64,000 bases of DNA from JBQTKD01 sp052386455 (GCA_052386455.1 JBQTKD010000035.1:42104-106103), one strand, 5' to 3'; shown: positions 33,048 to 41,006, numbered from the stretch's first letter. A program made the numbers and translations. The notes: generated from the letters alone by a model not told the origin.

Positions 33048-34148
33048 TCAGGCCCACTGGCGAAGAACGTCGCCGGCGGGAGTCGGGGTGGTGGGGGGAG
33101 CGTCCGGGGTCCCCGGCGCGGTGCGGGAGAAGCGCGGAGCAGGTGCGGCCTGCACCGCGCCCTGAATCTTGGCGACGGTGCCGCGCGCAGCGATGTGCGG
33201 GTGCTCGGCCACCTCGTCCAGCGCGAGCACCGGGCTGACGCACGCGTCGCTGTCGCCGAAGACCTCGGTCCACTCGGCGCGGGTGCGCGAGGCGAAGACC
33301 TCGGTGAACCGGGCCCGCAGCGTCGGCCAGTTGCGGCGATCGTGCTGGGCGGGCAGGTCTTCGTCGCCTATACCGAGGCCCTGGAGCAGCAGCGCGTAGA
33401 ACTGTGGCTCCAGCGAGCCGACGGCCATCCAGCCGCCGTCGGAGCACTGGTACGTGTCGTAGAACGGGGCGCCGGTGTCGAGCAGGTTCCGGCCGGCGTC
33501 GTTGGTCCACACGCCTTCGGCGTACAGGCCCCAAACCATCTGCATGACCGCGGAGGTGCCGTCGACGATCGCGGCGTCGACGACCTGACCGAGCCCGGAG
33601 CTCTTGCGCTCGTGGAGCGCGGCGAGGATGCCGACGACGAGGAAGAGCGAGCCGCCGCCGAAGTCGCCGACGAGGTTCACCGGGGGGACCGGGCGGCCAT
33701 CGCCACCGCGGATCGAGTGCAGGGCACCGGTCAGCGAGATGTAGTTGATGTCGTGGCCCGCGACCTTGGCGAGCGGGCCGTCCTGACCCCAACCGGTCAT
33801 GCGCGCGTAGATCAGGCCGGGGTTGCGTGCGTGCACCGCCTCGGGGCCGATGCCGAGCCGCTCGGCGACGCCGGGCCGGAAGCCCTCGATCAGCACGTCG
33901 GCCTTCTCGGCGAGAGCCAGGACGGTGTCCCGGCCCTCGTCGGACTTCAGGTCGGCCGCGACGAGACGGCGCCCACGCAGCATCCAGTCCGGTGAACCGG
34001 GCGGGAGGATTGCGAGCTGGCCCGAAGGCCGGTCCACGCGGACCACGTCCGCGCCCAAATCGGCGAGCAGCATCGCGCCGTGCGGGCCGGGTCCGATGCC
34101 GCCGACCTCGACGACTCGCAGTCCCGCCAGTGGGCCCTGACGCACCAT
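33048..34148 (-). CDS. CaiB/BaiF (family III) CoA-transferase or 2-methylacyl-CoA racemase
   Basis: Protein of 366 aa. It starts GPLAGLRVVEVGGIGPGPHGAMLLADLGADVVRV in parts typical of the family, then IEGFRPGVAERLGIGPE and VAGHDINYISLTGAL (His132, Asp133) and VNLVGDFGGGS (Asp162). The His and Asp positions agree with mycobacterial alpha-methylacyl-CoA racemase, so racemisation of a methyl-branched acyl-CoA is favoured over CoA transfer. First gene of the leftward unit, with a TetR-type operator just upstream of its start. Fits degradation of a branched isoprenoid or sterol side chain. Confidence 0.88.
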   Translation of the reverse strand: MVRQGPLAGLRVVEVGGIGPGPHGAMLLADLGADVVRVDRPSGQLAILPPGSPDWMLRGRRLVAADLKSDEGRDTVLALAEKADVLIEGFRPGVAERLGIGPEAVHARNPGLIYARMTGWGQDGPLAKVAGHDINYISLTGALHSIRGGDGRPVPPVNLVGDFGGGSLFLVVGILAALHERKSSGLGQVVDAAIVDGTSAVMQMVWGLYAEGVWTNDAGRNLLDTGAPFYDTYQCSDGGWMAVGSLEPQFYALLLQGLGIGDEDLPAQHDRRNWPTLRARFTEVFASRTRAEWTEVFGDSDACVSPVLALDEVAEHPHIAARGTVAKIQGAVQAAPAPRFSRTAPGTPDAPPTTPTPAGDVLRQWA

Positions 34149-34185
34149 CAGTTACCTCCTGGGGGATGCGAAATCCCCACATCTA

Positions 34186-34203
34186 TGTAACGCTCGCTAA
34201 GTA
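34186..34203. promoter_or_regulatory. TetR-type operator copy 1 (TAACG-CT-CGCTAAG)
   Basis: Imperfect copy of the CTTAGCG-CT-CGCTAAG dyad, with the right half intact. It lies in the 123-bp gap between the CoA-transferase unit and the divergent TetR gene at 34272, and probably controls both. Two better copies lie at 36542 and 36644. Confidence 0.65.
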
Positions 34204-34271
34204 GAAGACTAGGCGCGCCGCTTCCGAAGCGTCAACGTGCGCGTGTCGTAGGGTTTCGGAATGGATCTGGG

Positions 34272-34925
34272 ATGACGGAGCTCTTGGAGCCGGTGCACGA
34301 GGATTGGCGCTTCTACCCGCCGCTCGAGCTTCCCATCACTCTCGCCGGCGCCCTCGACGCGTTCAAGGAGCAGGGATACCACGGCACCTCGGTTCGGGAC
34401 ATTGCCAACCGGATCGGGCTGACGGTACCGGCCCTCTACTACCACCACGGCAGCAAGGAGGGCACGCTCGTCGCCCTGCTGTCCGGTTCGGTGCAGCACC
34501 TCTACGGCCGCGTGCGCCTCGCCGTCGCCGACGCCGGTCCGGACCCGGTGGACCAGTTCGGCAACTTCGTCGAGTGCATCGTCCTGTTCATGACCGAGCG
34601 CAGTGCCCTCGCCGGTCTGGACGCCGAGATTCGCGCGCTGTCGACCCCCAACCGGCGCGCCTACGCCAAGGTGCGCAAGCAGATCGAGGACACGCTGCGG
34701 GACATCGTCGAGAGCGGCGTGGCCGCGGGCGAGTTCACCGTCGCGCACGTCGACGACACGGTCCGGGCGCTGCTGGGGATGCTGCAGGCGATTGCCCTTT
34801 GGTACGACCCGAGCGGCCCGTTGACGCCCACGGAGATCGCCGAGCGGTACAAGGACATCTGCCTGCAGGCCGTGGGCCGCTTCTCCGTCGCAGCCCCTAC
34901 CCCGGCCCGCACCCGCCGCCGTTAA
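34272..34925 (+). CDS. TetR-family regulator, probable repressor of the beta-oxidation genes
   Basis: Protein of 217 aa with helix-turn-helix TSVRDIANRIGLTVPALYYHHGSKE and a C-terminal domain including DDTVRALLGMLQAIALWY. It resembles the acyl-CoA-responsive TetR group (KstR2-like text YYHHGSKEG). Being divergent from the CoA-transferase unit and next to the first of three matching dyads, it is the best candidate to bind all three and to regulate 29995-34148, the thiolase and the 36711-38766 genes. Ligand inferred to be an acyl-CoA. Confidence 0.88.
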   Translation: MTELLEPVHEDWRFYPPLELPITLAGALDAFKEQGYHGTSVRDIANRIGLTVPALYYHHGSKEGTLVALLSGSVQHLYGRVRLAVADAGPDPVDQFGNFVECIVLFMTERSALAGLDAEIRALSTPNRRAYAKVRKQIEDTLRDIVESGVAAGEFTVAHVDDTVRALLGMLQAIALWYDPSGPLTPTEIAERYKDICLQAVGRFSVAAPTPARTRRR

Positions 34926-34948
34926 CCCTCGAGGCGCCCCTCCGCGGG

Positions 34949-35117
34949 CGGATGACATCCGCTAACCGCCCTTGTCGTGCCGCGGGGCGGACGACAAGCG
35001 CCGGCATCGGATGACATCCGCTGGCGGTTGGGCCCCGTCCTCCATCGGATGACGTCCCGTGGTCGTCCTTGTCGTACCGCCGGAGGTGCGACAACCGTCC
35101 CTATCGGATGACATCCG
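34949..35117. repeat. Composite palindromic repeat, two 72-bp units
   Basis: Unit 1 (34949-35020) and unit 2 (35046-35117) each consist of a 13-bp palindrome CGGATGACATCCG, a 9-10 bp spacer, a hairpin with TTGTCGT-type arms, another spacer and a second CGGATGACATCCG. Palindromes start at 34949, 35008, 35046 (variant CGGATGACGTCCC) and 35105. Hairpin arms are CTTGTCGT/ACGACAAG (34971-34978, 34991-34998) and TTGTCG/CGACAA (35069-35074, 35089-35094). The units are 97 bp apart and lie between convergent TetR and thiolase genes. Nothing here is coding. Confidence 0.9.
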
Positions 35118-35188
35118 AAAGCCGGGTGGGGCCAAAAAGCCGGCGGCCGCACGCTCGGGTGTCGATCCGATGCGTACGGCCGCGGGGC

Positions 35189-35271
35189 GAGAGAACTCCG
35201 TCGTCCCTTACGGAGTCTCTCTGTGGTGAAGCTCCGACGTCCCGGTGCGGAGCTTCACTCTGGGGAGAGAG
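35189..35271. repeat. Overlapping alternative hairpins
   Basis: Hairpin one pairs GAGAGAACTCCG (35189-35200) with CGGAGTCTCTC (35211-35221) with one bulge. Hairpin two has perfect 11-bp arms GTGAAGCTCCG (35226-35236) and CGGAGCTTCAC (35248-35258), and could extend outward by pairing CTCTCT (35217-35222) with AGAGAG (35266-35271). The CTCTCT segment can join only one of the two, so the structures compete. Confidence 0.75.
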
Positions 35272-35283
35272 GCTTGTGGTGAT

Positions 35284-35322
35284 CCCGGGGACCGCGATGT
35301 TGACGGGCTCGCGGCCCCCGGG
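35284..35322 (-). terminator. Hairpin downstream of thiolase gene
   Basis: Stem CCCGGGG (35284-35290) with CCCCGGG (35316-35322), reinforced by CGCG (35293-35296) with CGCG (35310-35313). Starts 5 bp beyond the thiolase stop on the reverse strand. No T tract, as usual in very GC-rich actinobacteria. Confidence 0.6.
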
Positions 35323-35327
35323 AAGTT

Positions 35328-36506
35328 CTAGAGGCGTTCGACGATCGTCGCGTTGGCCATGCCGGCGCCCTCGCACATCGTCTGCAACCCGTAGCGGCCA
35401 CCAGTTGATTCCAGTTGGTTGACCAAAGTGGTGAGCAGGCGCGTACCGGAGGCGCCTAACGGGTGGCCGAGGGCGATGGCGCCGCCGCGCGGGTTGAGCT
35501 TGGCGGGGTCGGCGTCGAAGTGCGCCTGCCACAGCAGCGGCACCGGCGCGAAGGCCTCGTTGACCTCGTAGGCGTCGACGTCGCCGATCGACAGGCCGAC
35601 CTTGGCCAGCGCCTTCTCGGAGGCGGGGATGACGCCGTCGAGCATGAGCGTCGGGTTGCTGCCGACGACGGAGAAGGAGTGGAAGCGGGCGCGCGGCGTC
35701 AGGCCGAGGCGGGCTGCCGTCGAGGCCTCCATGATCAGCACGCCGGAGGCGCCGTCGGCGAGCGAGGAGGAGTTGCCCGGCGTGATGCTCCAGTTGATCT
35801 CCGGGAACCGCGCGGCCATGGCCTCGTCGACGAACGACGGGTTGAGCTTGGCGAGGCCCTCGGCCGTGGTGGTGCCGCGGACGGTCTCGTCGACGGTGTG
35901 GACGGCTGGATTGCCGTCGGCACCGACGATCGCGACCGGCACGATCTCTCCGCTGAAGTCCGTGGCCGCGGCCAGCTGGTGGGAGCGTGCCGAGTATTCG
36001 TCGAGCGTCTCGCGGTCCAACTTCCAGTTGGCGGCGAGGATCTCGGCGGAGATGCCCTGGTTGACCAGGCCGTCGGGGTACCGGGCCTCGAGCGCGACCC
36101 GCGGGTCCTTGCCTGCCATGGAGGAGAACATGGGAACGCGGCTCATGGACTCGACACCGCAGGCGATCACGATGTCGTACGCGCCGGCGATGACGCCCTG
36201 GGCGGCGAAGTGCGCGGCCTGCTGGCTCGAGCCGCACTGGCGGTCGACGCTGGTGGCGGGCACGTGCTCGGGGAAGCCGGCCGCGAGCACCGCGCTGCGC
36301 GCGACGTTCAGGCTCTGCTCGCCGACCTGCGACACGCACCCGGCGATCACGTCCTCGACGAGGGCGGGGTCCAGGTTGTTGCGCTCGGTCAGGCTGCGCA
36401 GCACGGTCGCGAGCATCTCGACCGGGTGGGTGCCGGAGAGCGCGCCACCGGGCTTGCCCTTGCCGGAGCCGGTCCGGACGACGTCGACGATCACTGCGTC
36501 ACGCAT
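35328..36506 (-). CDS. Thiolase (acetyl-CoA C-acyltransferase)
   Basis: Last enzyme of beta-oxidation, cleaving 3-ketoacyl-CoA with CoA. The 392-aa protein has the nucleophile in SVDRQCGSSQQAAHFAAQ (Cys91), the His in NPRGGAIALGHPLGASG and the second catalytic Cys in QTMCEGAGMANATIV. YEVNEAFAPVPL is the usual loop. All catalytic residues are present, so it is a degradative FadA-type enzyme. Its promoter region (36507-36710) holds two CTTAGCG-type operators shared with the divergent acyl-CoA dehydrogenase. Confidence 0.94.
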   Translation of the reverse strand: MRDAVIVDVVRTGSGKGKPGGALSGTHPVEMLATVLRSLTERNNLDPALVEDVIAGCVSQVGEQSLNVARSAVLAAGFPEHVPATSVDRQCGSSQQAAHFAAQGVIAGAYDIVIACGVESMSRVPMFSSMAGKDPRVALEARYPDGLVNQGISAEILAANWKLDRETLDEYSARSHQLAAATDFSGEIVPVAIVGADGNPAVHTVDETVRGTTTAEGLAKLNPSFVDEAMAARFPEINWSITPGNSSSLADGASGVLIMEASTAARLGLTPRARFHSFSVVGSNPTLMLDGVIPASEKALAKVGLSIGDVDAYEVNEAFAPVPLLWQAHFDADPAKLNPRGGAIALGHPLGASGTRLLTTLVNQLESTGGRYGLQTMCEGAGMANATIVERL

Positions 36507-36541
36507 GAGAAGCCTCCTGCAGAACGGATACGCTGGCGTTA

Positions 36542-36557
36542 CCTAGCGCTCGCTAAG
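36542..36557. promoter_or_regulatory. TetR-type operator copy 2 (CCTAGCG-CT-CGCTAAG)
   Basis: One mismatch from perfect symmetry. It lies 36 bp upstream of the thiolase ATG (reverse strand) and matches copies at 34186 and 36644, marking the thiolase as a member of the same regulon. Confidence 0.75.
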
Positions 36558-36643
36558 TACGTTACGTCGAGCCCTACTGGTGAGTCAACTACCAAATCGG
36601 CCTATGTATTTCGGCACGTCGCGCGGGCCTCCGGCACTAGCGC

Positions 36644-36663
36644 TACTTAGCGCTCGCTAAGTA
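36644..36663. promoter_or_regulatory. TetR-type operator copy 3, perfect 9-bp arms
   Basis: TACTTAGCG and CGCTAAGTA flank a CT spacer. It is 48 bp upstream of the acyl-CoA dehydrogenase GTG at 36711. It is the most symmetric of the three copies and defines the consensus. Confidence 0.85.
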
Positions 36664-36710
36664 CGGTTGGCGCTCCCGCAATCGCGTACCGGCAACGGAC
36701 GGAGATTCCC

Positions 36711-37880
36711 GTGACCGCCAACCCCTGGGCGCCCCGAGCGCTGTTCGACGCCGACCACGAAGCTTTCCGCGAGTCGGTGCGGACCTACATCGAGCGTCAC
36801 GTTGCGCCGCATGTGGAGCGCTGGGACGACGAGGGTTTGGTCCCGCGCGAGCCGTGGTTGGAGGCCGGGCGGCAGGGCTTCCTGGGGATGTCGCTGCCCG
36901 AGGAGTTCGGTGGCGCCGGCATCGAGGACTTCCGCTTCCGCGCCGCGATGATCGAGGAACTGAACCGCGCCGCGGCCACCAGCCTCGGCGCCGGACTCGC
37001 GGTCCACACCGACATCGTCCTCGGTTACTTCGCCGACCTGTCCAACCCCGAACAGGCCAAGCGCTGGCTGCCGGGGCTGGCGTCCGGCGAGTTGATCGGC
37101 GCGATCGCGATGACCGAACCGGGCGTCGGCAGCGATCTGCAGGGCATCCGCACCTCGGCTCGGCGCGACGGCGAGGATTGGATCCTCAACGGCACCAAGA
37201 CCTTCATCTCCAACGGCATCCTCGGCGACCTCGTGATCGTCGTCGCCCGCACCGACCCCGAGGCCGGATCGCGTGGGCTGAGCCTGTTCGTCGTCGAGCG
37301 AGACATGCCCGGCTTCGAGCGGGGGCGGAAACTGCGCAAGGTGGGCCTGCACGGACAAGACACCGCCGAGCTTTCCTTCGACGAGGTGCGGCTGCCGGCG
37401 GACGACCTTCTCGGTGAACCCGGCGGTGGGTTCCGGTATCTGATGGAGCGTCTGCCGCTGGAGCGGCTGACCATCGCCTACAACGCCTGCGCGGCCACGC
37501 GGGCCGCGCTGGCGTGGACGCTGGACTACACCCGCGAACGCACCGCGTTCGGGCAGCGCATCGCGGACTTCCAGAACAGCGCCTTCGTGCTCGCGGAGAT
37601 CGCCACCGAACTCGACGTCACCCAGGCCTTCGTCGACGACGCGGTGCACAAGCTCAACCGCGGCGAACTCACCGCCGTGGACGCAGCCAAGGCCAAGTGG
37701 TGGTGCACCGAGATGCACAAACGTGCCATCGACCGGTGCGTGCAGTTGTTCGGCGGCTACGGCTACATGGCCGAGTACCCCGTGGCCCGCGGCTGGGCAG
37801 ACGCCCGCGTCACCACGATCTTCGGTGGCACCACCGAGATCATGAAGGTCATCGTCGCCCGCGACCTCATCGGCACATGA
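36711..37880 (+). CDS. Acyl-CoA dehydrogenase
   Basis: FAD flavoprotein of 389 aa introducing the alpha-beta double bond. It shows GMSLPEEFGGAGIEDFRF, AIAMTEPGVGSDLQGI, WILNGTKTFISNG, YTRERTAFGQRIADFQN and the C-terminal QLFGGYGYMAEYPVARGWADA followed by TTIFGGTTEIMKVIVARDL. It resembles long-chain acyl-CoA dehydrogenases. The GTG start after CGGAGATTCCC is 48 bp past the strongest operator copy. Same direction as the SDR at 38002, separated by a complex hairpin. Confidence 0.93.
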   Translation: MTANPWAPRALFDADHEAFRESVRTYIERHVAPHVERWDDEGLVPREPWLEAGRQGFLGMSLPEEFGGAGIEDFRFRAAMIEELNRAAATSLGAGLAVHTDIVLGYFADLSNPEQAKRWLPGLASGELIGAIAMTEPGVGSDLQGIRTSARRDGEDWILNGTKTFISNGILGDLVIVVARTDPEAGSRGLSLFVVERDMPGFERGRKLRKVGLHGQDTAELSFDEVRLPADDLLGEPGGGFRYLMERLPLERLTIAYNACAATRAALAWTLDYTRERTAFGQRIADFQNSAFVLAEIATELDVTQAFVDDAVHKLNRGELTAVDAAKAKWWCTEMHKRAIDRCVQLFGGYGYMAEYPVARGWADARVTTIFGGTTEIMKVIVARDLIGT

Positions 37881-37895
37881 GCGCCCGCCTCGCCG

Positions 37896-37981
37896 TTGCG
37901 TCCGCTCGAGCGTGTTGCGTCCGCTCGTCGGAGGGCCATAGCCCACATCTGAGCGGACGCAACGCAGATGAGCGGACGCAA
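37896..37981. repeat. GCGTCCG-family hairpin, copy 2 (double nested)
   Basis: Left arm TTGCGTCCGCTC occurs twice (37896-37907, 37915-37926) and its complement GAGCGGACGCAA twice (37951-37962, 37970-37981), each pair 19 bp apart. Inside is GGGC-CATA-GCCC (37933-37944). It fills most of the 121-bp gap between two same-strand genes. A duplicated form of the element seen at 31021 and 48929. Confidence 0.92.
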
Positions 37982-38001
37982 CGGGCGATGGGAGGGGTGC
38001 G

Positions 38002-38766
38002 ATGACGGATCCGCTCGCAAGGTTCCGCTTGGACGGCAAGGTCGCGATCGTCACCGGCGCGAGCTCGGGGCTCGGCGCAGGGTTCGCGGTGGCACTCGCG
38101 GCAGTGGGCGCGAAGGTCGTCGTCGCTGCTCGCCGGGTGGACCGCCTCGATGACCTAGCCGGGAAGATCCGCGCCGACGGGGGAGCGGCCCTAGCCGTCG
38201 CGTGCGACGTCGCGGTGCCCGAGGATTGCCGGGCGGTCGTGGACGCGGCGGTCGCGGAGTTCGGCACCGTCGACGTGCTGGTCAACAACGCCGGCCTCGG
38301 CCCTGCGGTGCCGGCGAGTCGCGAGACGCCCGACTCGTTCCGGGCCGTCATCGAGGTCAACCTCAACGGCACGTTCTGGATGGCGCAGGCGTGCGCGCGA
38401 GTGATGCCGCCCGGCTCGTCGATCGTGAACGTCGCGAGCATGCTCGGCCAAGTCGCCTCGCGCTTCCCGCAGGCGTCGTACTCGTCGTCGAAGGCCGGCG
38501 TCATCGGCCTGACTCGCGACCTCGCGCAGCAGTGGTCCGGCCGCAAGGGCATCCGCGTCAACGCGCTGTGCCCCGGCTACGTCGTGACCGAGATGAACGC
38601 CGACCACGCCGAGCAGATCGGCGAGATCAACACCGCAGCCACCATGCTCGGCCGCTTCGGCGAGCAGCACGAGATGGACTCGGCGTTGATCTTCCTGGCC
38701 TCGCCTGCGTCGAGCTACGTCACCGGCACCACGCTCACCGTGGACGGCGGCTACACCGCGCTCTGA
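38002..38766 (+). CDS. SDR-family oxidoreductase
   Basis: NAD(P)-dependent dehydrogenase of 254 aa. It has VTGASSGLGAGFAVALAAVGAKV, NNAGLGPAVPASRETPD, the Ser of IVNVASMLGQVAS and YSSSKAGVIGL (Tyr-x-x-x-Lys), and ends VTGTTLTVDGGYTAL. The Arg-rich AARRVDRLDD after the second strand suggests NADP preference. Downstream of the acyl-CoA dehydrogenase and 42 bp before the Rieske oxygenase, so it probably oxidises or reduces a pathway hydroxyl or ketone group. Substrate unassigned. Confidence 0.9.
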   Translation: MTDPLARFRLDGKVAIVTGASSGLGAGFAVALAAVGAKVVVAARRVDRLDDLAGKIRADGGAALAVACDVAVPEDCRAVVDAAVAEFGTVDVLVNNAGLGPAVPASRETPDSFRAVIEVNLNGTFWMAQACARVMPPGSSIVNVASMLGQVASRFPQASYSSSKAGVIGLTRDLAQQWSGRKGIRVNALCPGYVVTEMNADHAEQIGEINTAATMLGRFGEQHEMDSALIFLASPASSYVTGTTLTVDGGYTAL

Positions 38767-38774
38767 GGGCCTTC

Positions 38775-38805
38775 TTGACACCAAATCTACAAGCTGTAGA
38801 TTTGG
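38775..38805 (+). promoter_or_regulatory. Promoter overlapped by a 25-bp operator, probable leaderless start
   Basis: TTGACA (38775-38780) and TAGATT (38797-38802) are spaced by 16 bp. A near-perfect dyad, CCAAATCTACA (38781-38791) and TGTAGATTTGG (38795-38805) around AGC, covers spacer and -10. Transcription would start about at the A of the ATG at 38809, so the oxygenase mRNA is probably leaderless and tightly repressible. Confidence 0.75.
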
Positions 38806-38808
38806 CCC

Positions 38809-40056
38809 ATGGACCAGGTCGGGATCGATCGCGAGCAGCGCATTCGCCGCGCCCTTCAGCACCTGAAGGACGACACCACCGACATGTACGACCACACGAG
38901 CTCGTTCGTGGCGGCCGAGTACACGGACCCGGGGCTGGCCGAGCGCGAGCGCGACCTGATCTTCGGTCGGGTGCCGTCGATCGTCGCGCACTCCTCGGAG
39001 CTGGCGAAGCCGTACACCTTCAAGACGATGCAGATGCCGCGCAACAAGGTTCTGATCGTGCGTCAGGAAGACGGCAGCGTAAAGACGTTCGTCAACCTCT
39101 GCCGCCACCGCGGCGCGCTGCTCGAGGACGAGGCCTGCGGCTGGGCGCGGCTGTTCTCCTGCCCGTACCACCGCTGGTCCTACGACGTCGACGGGACGCT
39201 GCGCACCATCACCCGCGACAACACCTTCGGCGAGATCGACCGGACCAAGCAGGGCCTGATCGAACTCCCCACCGAGGAACGGCACGGCTTCATCTGGATC
39301 GTGGACCAGGCCGGCGCGAGCATCGACGTCGCCGCGTGGCTCGGCCCGGAGATGGACGCGATCCTCGCCGAGTACAACCTCGACGAGCTGTACTGCGTGC
39401 GCCACGAGGGCTTCGACGAGCCCGTCAACTGGAAGATCATGCAGGACGCCTTCCTGGACGGGTACCACATCCAGTACGCGCACCCGAACACCGCGGCGAA
39501 GCACATCCACACCAACCTGATGGCGTGGGAGGACTACGGCCGCCACTGCAGGTTTGTGACGCCCCGTAAGACGATCGACCGCTTCCTCGACGAGGATCCC
39601 GGAGACCAGAGCCTCGTGCCGTACGTGACCGAGACGCACTTCCTCGGCCCGAACTCCACGCTGCTCAAGCAGCCGGACCACTTCCAGCTGTTGACCTTCC
39701 GCCCGGACCCGGCCACGCCGACGCGTTCGTGGATGGAGATGCGCCTGATCGTGCCGCACTACGAGCGCACCGGTGCGGACCCCGAGAAGTGGGCCCGGAC
39801 CTGGGAGAAGAACTGGGAGATTCTCCTCGCCGTGCTGCACCAGGAGGACTTCCCGCTGCTGCGCGCGTCGCAGGGCGGCATGGCCAGCCGCGACGCCGGT
39901 TCGATGATGCTCGGCCGCAACGAGGTCACCAACCAGGTCTTCCATCGCGAGACTCGGCGCATCCTCGCCGCCGCGGACCACGAGCTCTACCCGCCCAAGC
40001 GCACCAACGACGTGGTTGTCGAATCGCCGAACGGCGCCCTGTCCGCCAAGCCGTGA
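38809..40056 (+). CDS. Rieske non-heme iron oxygenase, alpha subunit
   Basis: Ring- or side-chain-hydroxylating oxygenase of 415 aa. The N-terminal Rieske [2Fe-2S] domain has Cys98, His100, Cys118 and His121 in NLCRHRGALL and FSCPYHRW. The catalytic domain has the mononuclear iron ligands in QDAFLDGYHIQYAH (Asp and two His). No beta subunit, ferredoxin or reductase gene is nearby, so electron donors come from elsewhere; 3-ketosteroid 9-hydroxylase-type oxygenases are also alpha-only. Its stop overlaps the GNAT gene start (GTGA). Substrate unknown. Confidence 0.93.
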   Translation: MDQVGIDREQRIRRALQHLKDDTTDMYDHTSSFVAAEYTDPGLAERERDLIFGRVPSIVAHSSELAKPYTFKTMQMPRNKVLIVRQEDGSVKTFVNLCRHRGALLEDEACGWARLFSCPYHRWSYDVDGTLRTITRDNTFGEIDRTKQGLIELPTEERHGFIWIVDQAGASIDVAAWLGPEMDAILAEYNLDELYCVRHEGFDEPVNWKIMQDAFLDGYHIQYAHPNTAAKHIHTNLMAWEDYGRHCRFVTPRKTIDRFLDEDPGDQSLVPYVTETHFLGPNSTLLKQPDHFQLLTFRPDPATPTRSWMEMRLIVPHYERTGADPEKWARTWEKNWEILLAVLHQEDFPLLRASQGGMASRDAGSMMLGRNEVTNQVFHRETRRILAAADHELYPPKRTNDVVVESPNGALSAKP

Positions 40057-41006
40057 TCGTCGTCGACTGGCCGCGCGAACTGGACGCGGCCACCGCAGCC
40101 GAGGTCCGCGAGCTTCTCGTCGAGGCAACCGCCCTGGACGCCGAGGCGGGATTCTCCACCGCCGTGCCCGTCGAAGGGGACTCGGCCGTCCCTCGCCTGC
40201 AGGCCGTCGCGCGGCTGGAACCCGGGCGCGAGGACGGCACTCCCGTCGTCGCGTACATGCGGATCGACGTCGTTGCGCCGGCAACGGGCGTCGCGCAGTT
40301 CGTCGTGCACCCGCGCTACCGCTCGCTCGGCGTCGGCACCCTGTTCCTCGAGCGCGTCGGCACCGACATGACTCGCGCCGGCGGTTGGGCCGGCACCGGC
40401 CTGACCGGCGTGGACATCTGGGCCCACGGCGGCCACCCTGCGGCGGGGCGGATGGCGCGCCGCTTCGGGGCCATCCAGGTCCGCGCGGTCTGGAAGCTCC
40501 TGCGATCGCTGCGGCGGTGGAACCTCGCCGCCGCGGCCGAGTACGCCGTCGCCGGCGTGGAGATCGCCGAGGTGCCGGAAGCCGACGCGGCCAAGGCGCT
40601 CGCCGAGTTGCCGACGCTGCTCGGTACCGCCGGCGCCCACGTGCACGCCGTCCATCCGCGCGACGCCGCGCGGCTCGCGGCCACCTCGCGCTACCTGCTG
40701 GCCACCGACCCGACCGGCGCCACCGTGGGCGTGGTGCGCTGCAGCGCCGCCGACGAAATCGACGACGACCGCGTCGGGACGATCGCCGCGGTCGCCGCCG
40801 GACCCGGCCCGAGCCGGCACGCGATCTGCGCGGCGCTGGTCTCGCGGGCGCTGAGCGAACTGTCCGACGCGGGCGCGCGCTGGGCCGAGCTGTACGTGGA
40901 CGCGGACTTGCACGATGCGGTCGTCCTGAGCCGTGCCCTGGACTTCGAGCACGACCAGTCCGACCTCTGCTACCGCCTCGGCGCGGCGGTTCGGTCGCGT
41001 CCCTGA
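40053..41006 (+). CDS. Tandem GNAT acetyltransferase, mycothiol synthase (MshD)-like
   Basis: Protein of 317 aa with two GNAT halves. The first has AQFVVHPRYRSLGVGTLFLE (acetyl-CoA loop) and WAHGGHPAAGRMARRFGA; the second ends with ARWAELYVDADLHDAVVLSR and YRLG. This layout and the WAHG and LYVDAD stretches are typical of mycothiol synthase, which acetylates Cys-GlcN-Ins in the last step of mycothiol synthesis. The second acetyl-CoA loop (AAGPGPSRHAICAAL) is less canonical, so a paralogue with another substrate is possible. GTG start overlaps the Rieske stop by four bases. Confidence 0.68.
   Translation: MIVVDWPRELDAATAAEVRELLVEATALDAEAGFSTAVPVEGDSAVPRLQAVARLEPGREDGTPVVAYMRIDVVAPATGVAQFVVHPRYRSLGVGTLFLERVGTDMTRAGGWAGTGLTGVDIWAHGGHPAAGRMARRFGAIQVRAVWKLLRSLRRWNLAAAAEYAVAGVEIAEVPEADAAKALAELPTLLGTAGAHVHAVHPRDAARLAATSRYLLATDPTGATVGVVRCSAADEIDDDRVGTIAAVAAGPGPSRHAICAALVSRALSELSDAGARWAELYVDADLHDAVVLSRALDFEHDQSDLCYRLGAAVRSRP

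Noticed and set aside
34949..35117. CRISPR array
   Set aside because: Only four 13-bp palindromes with spacing 59, 38 and 59; spacers are themselves structured and there are no cas genes.
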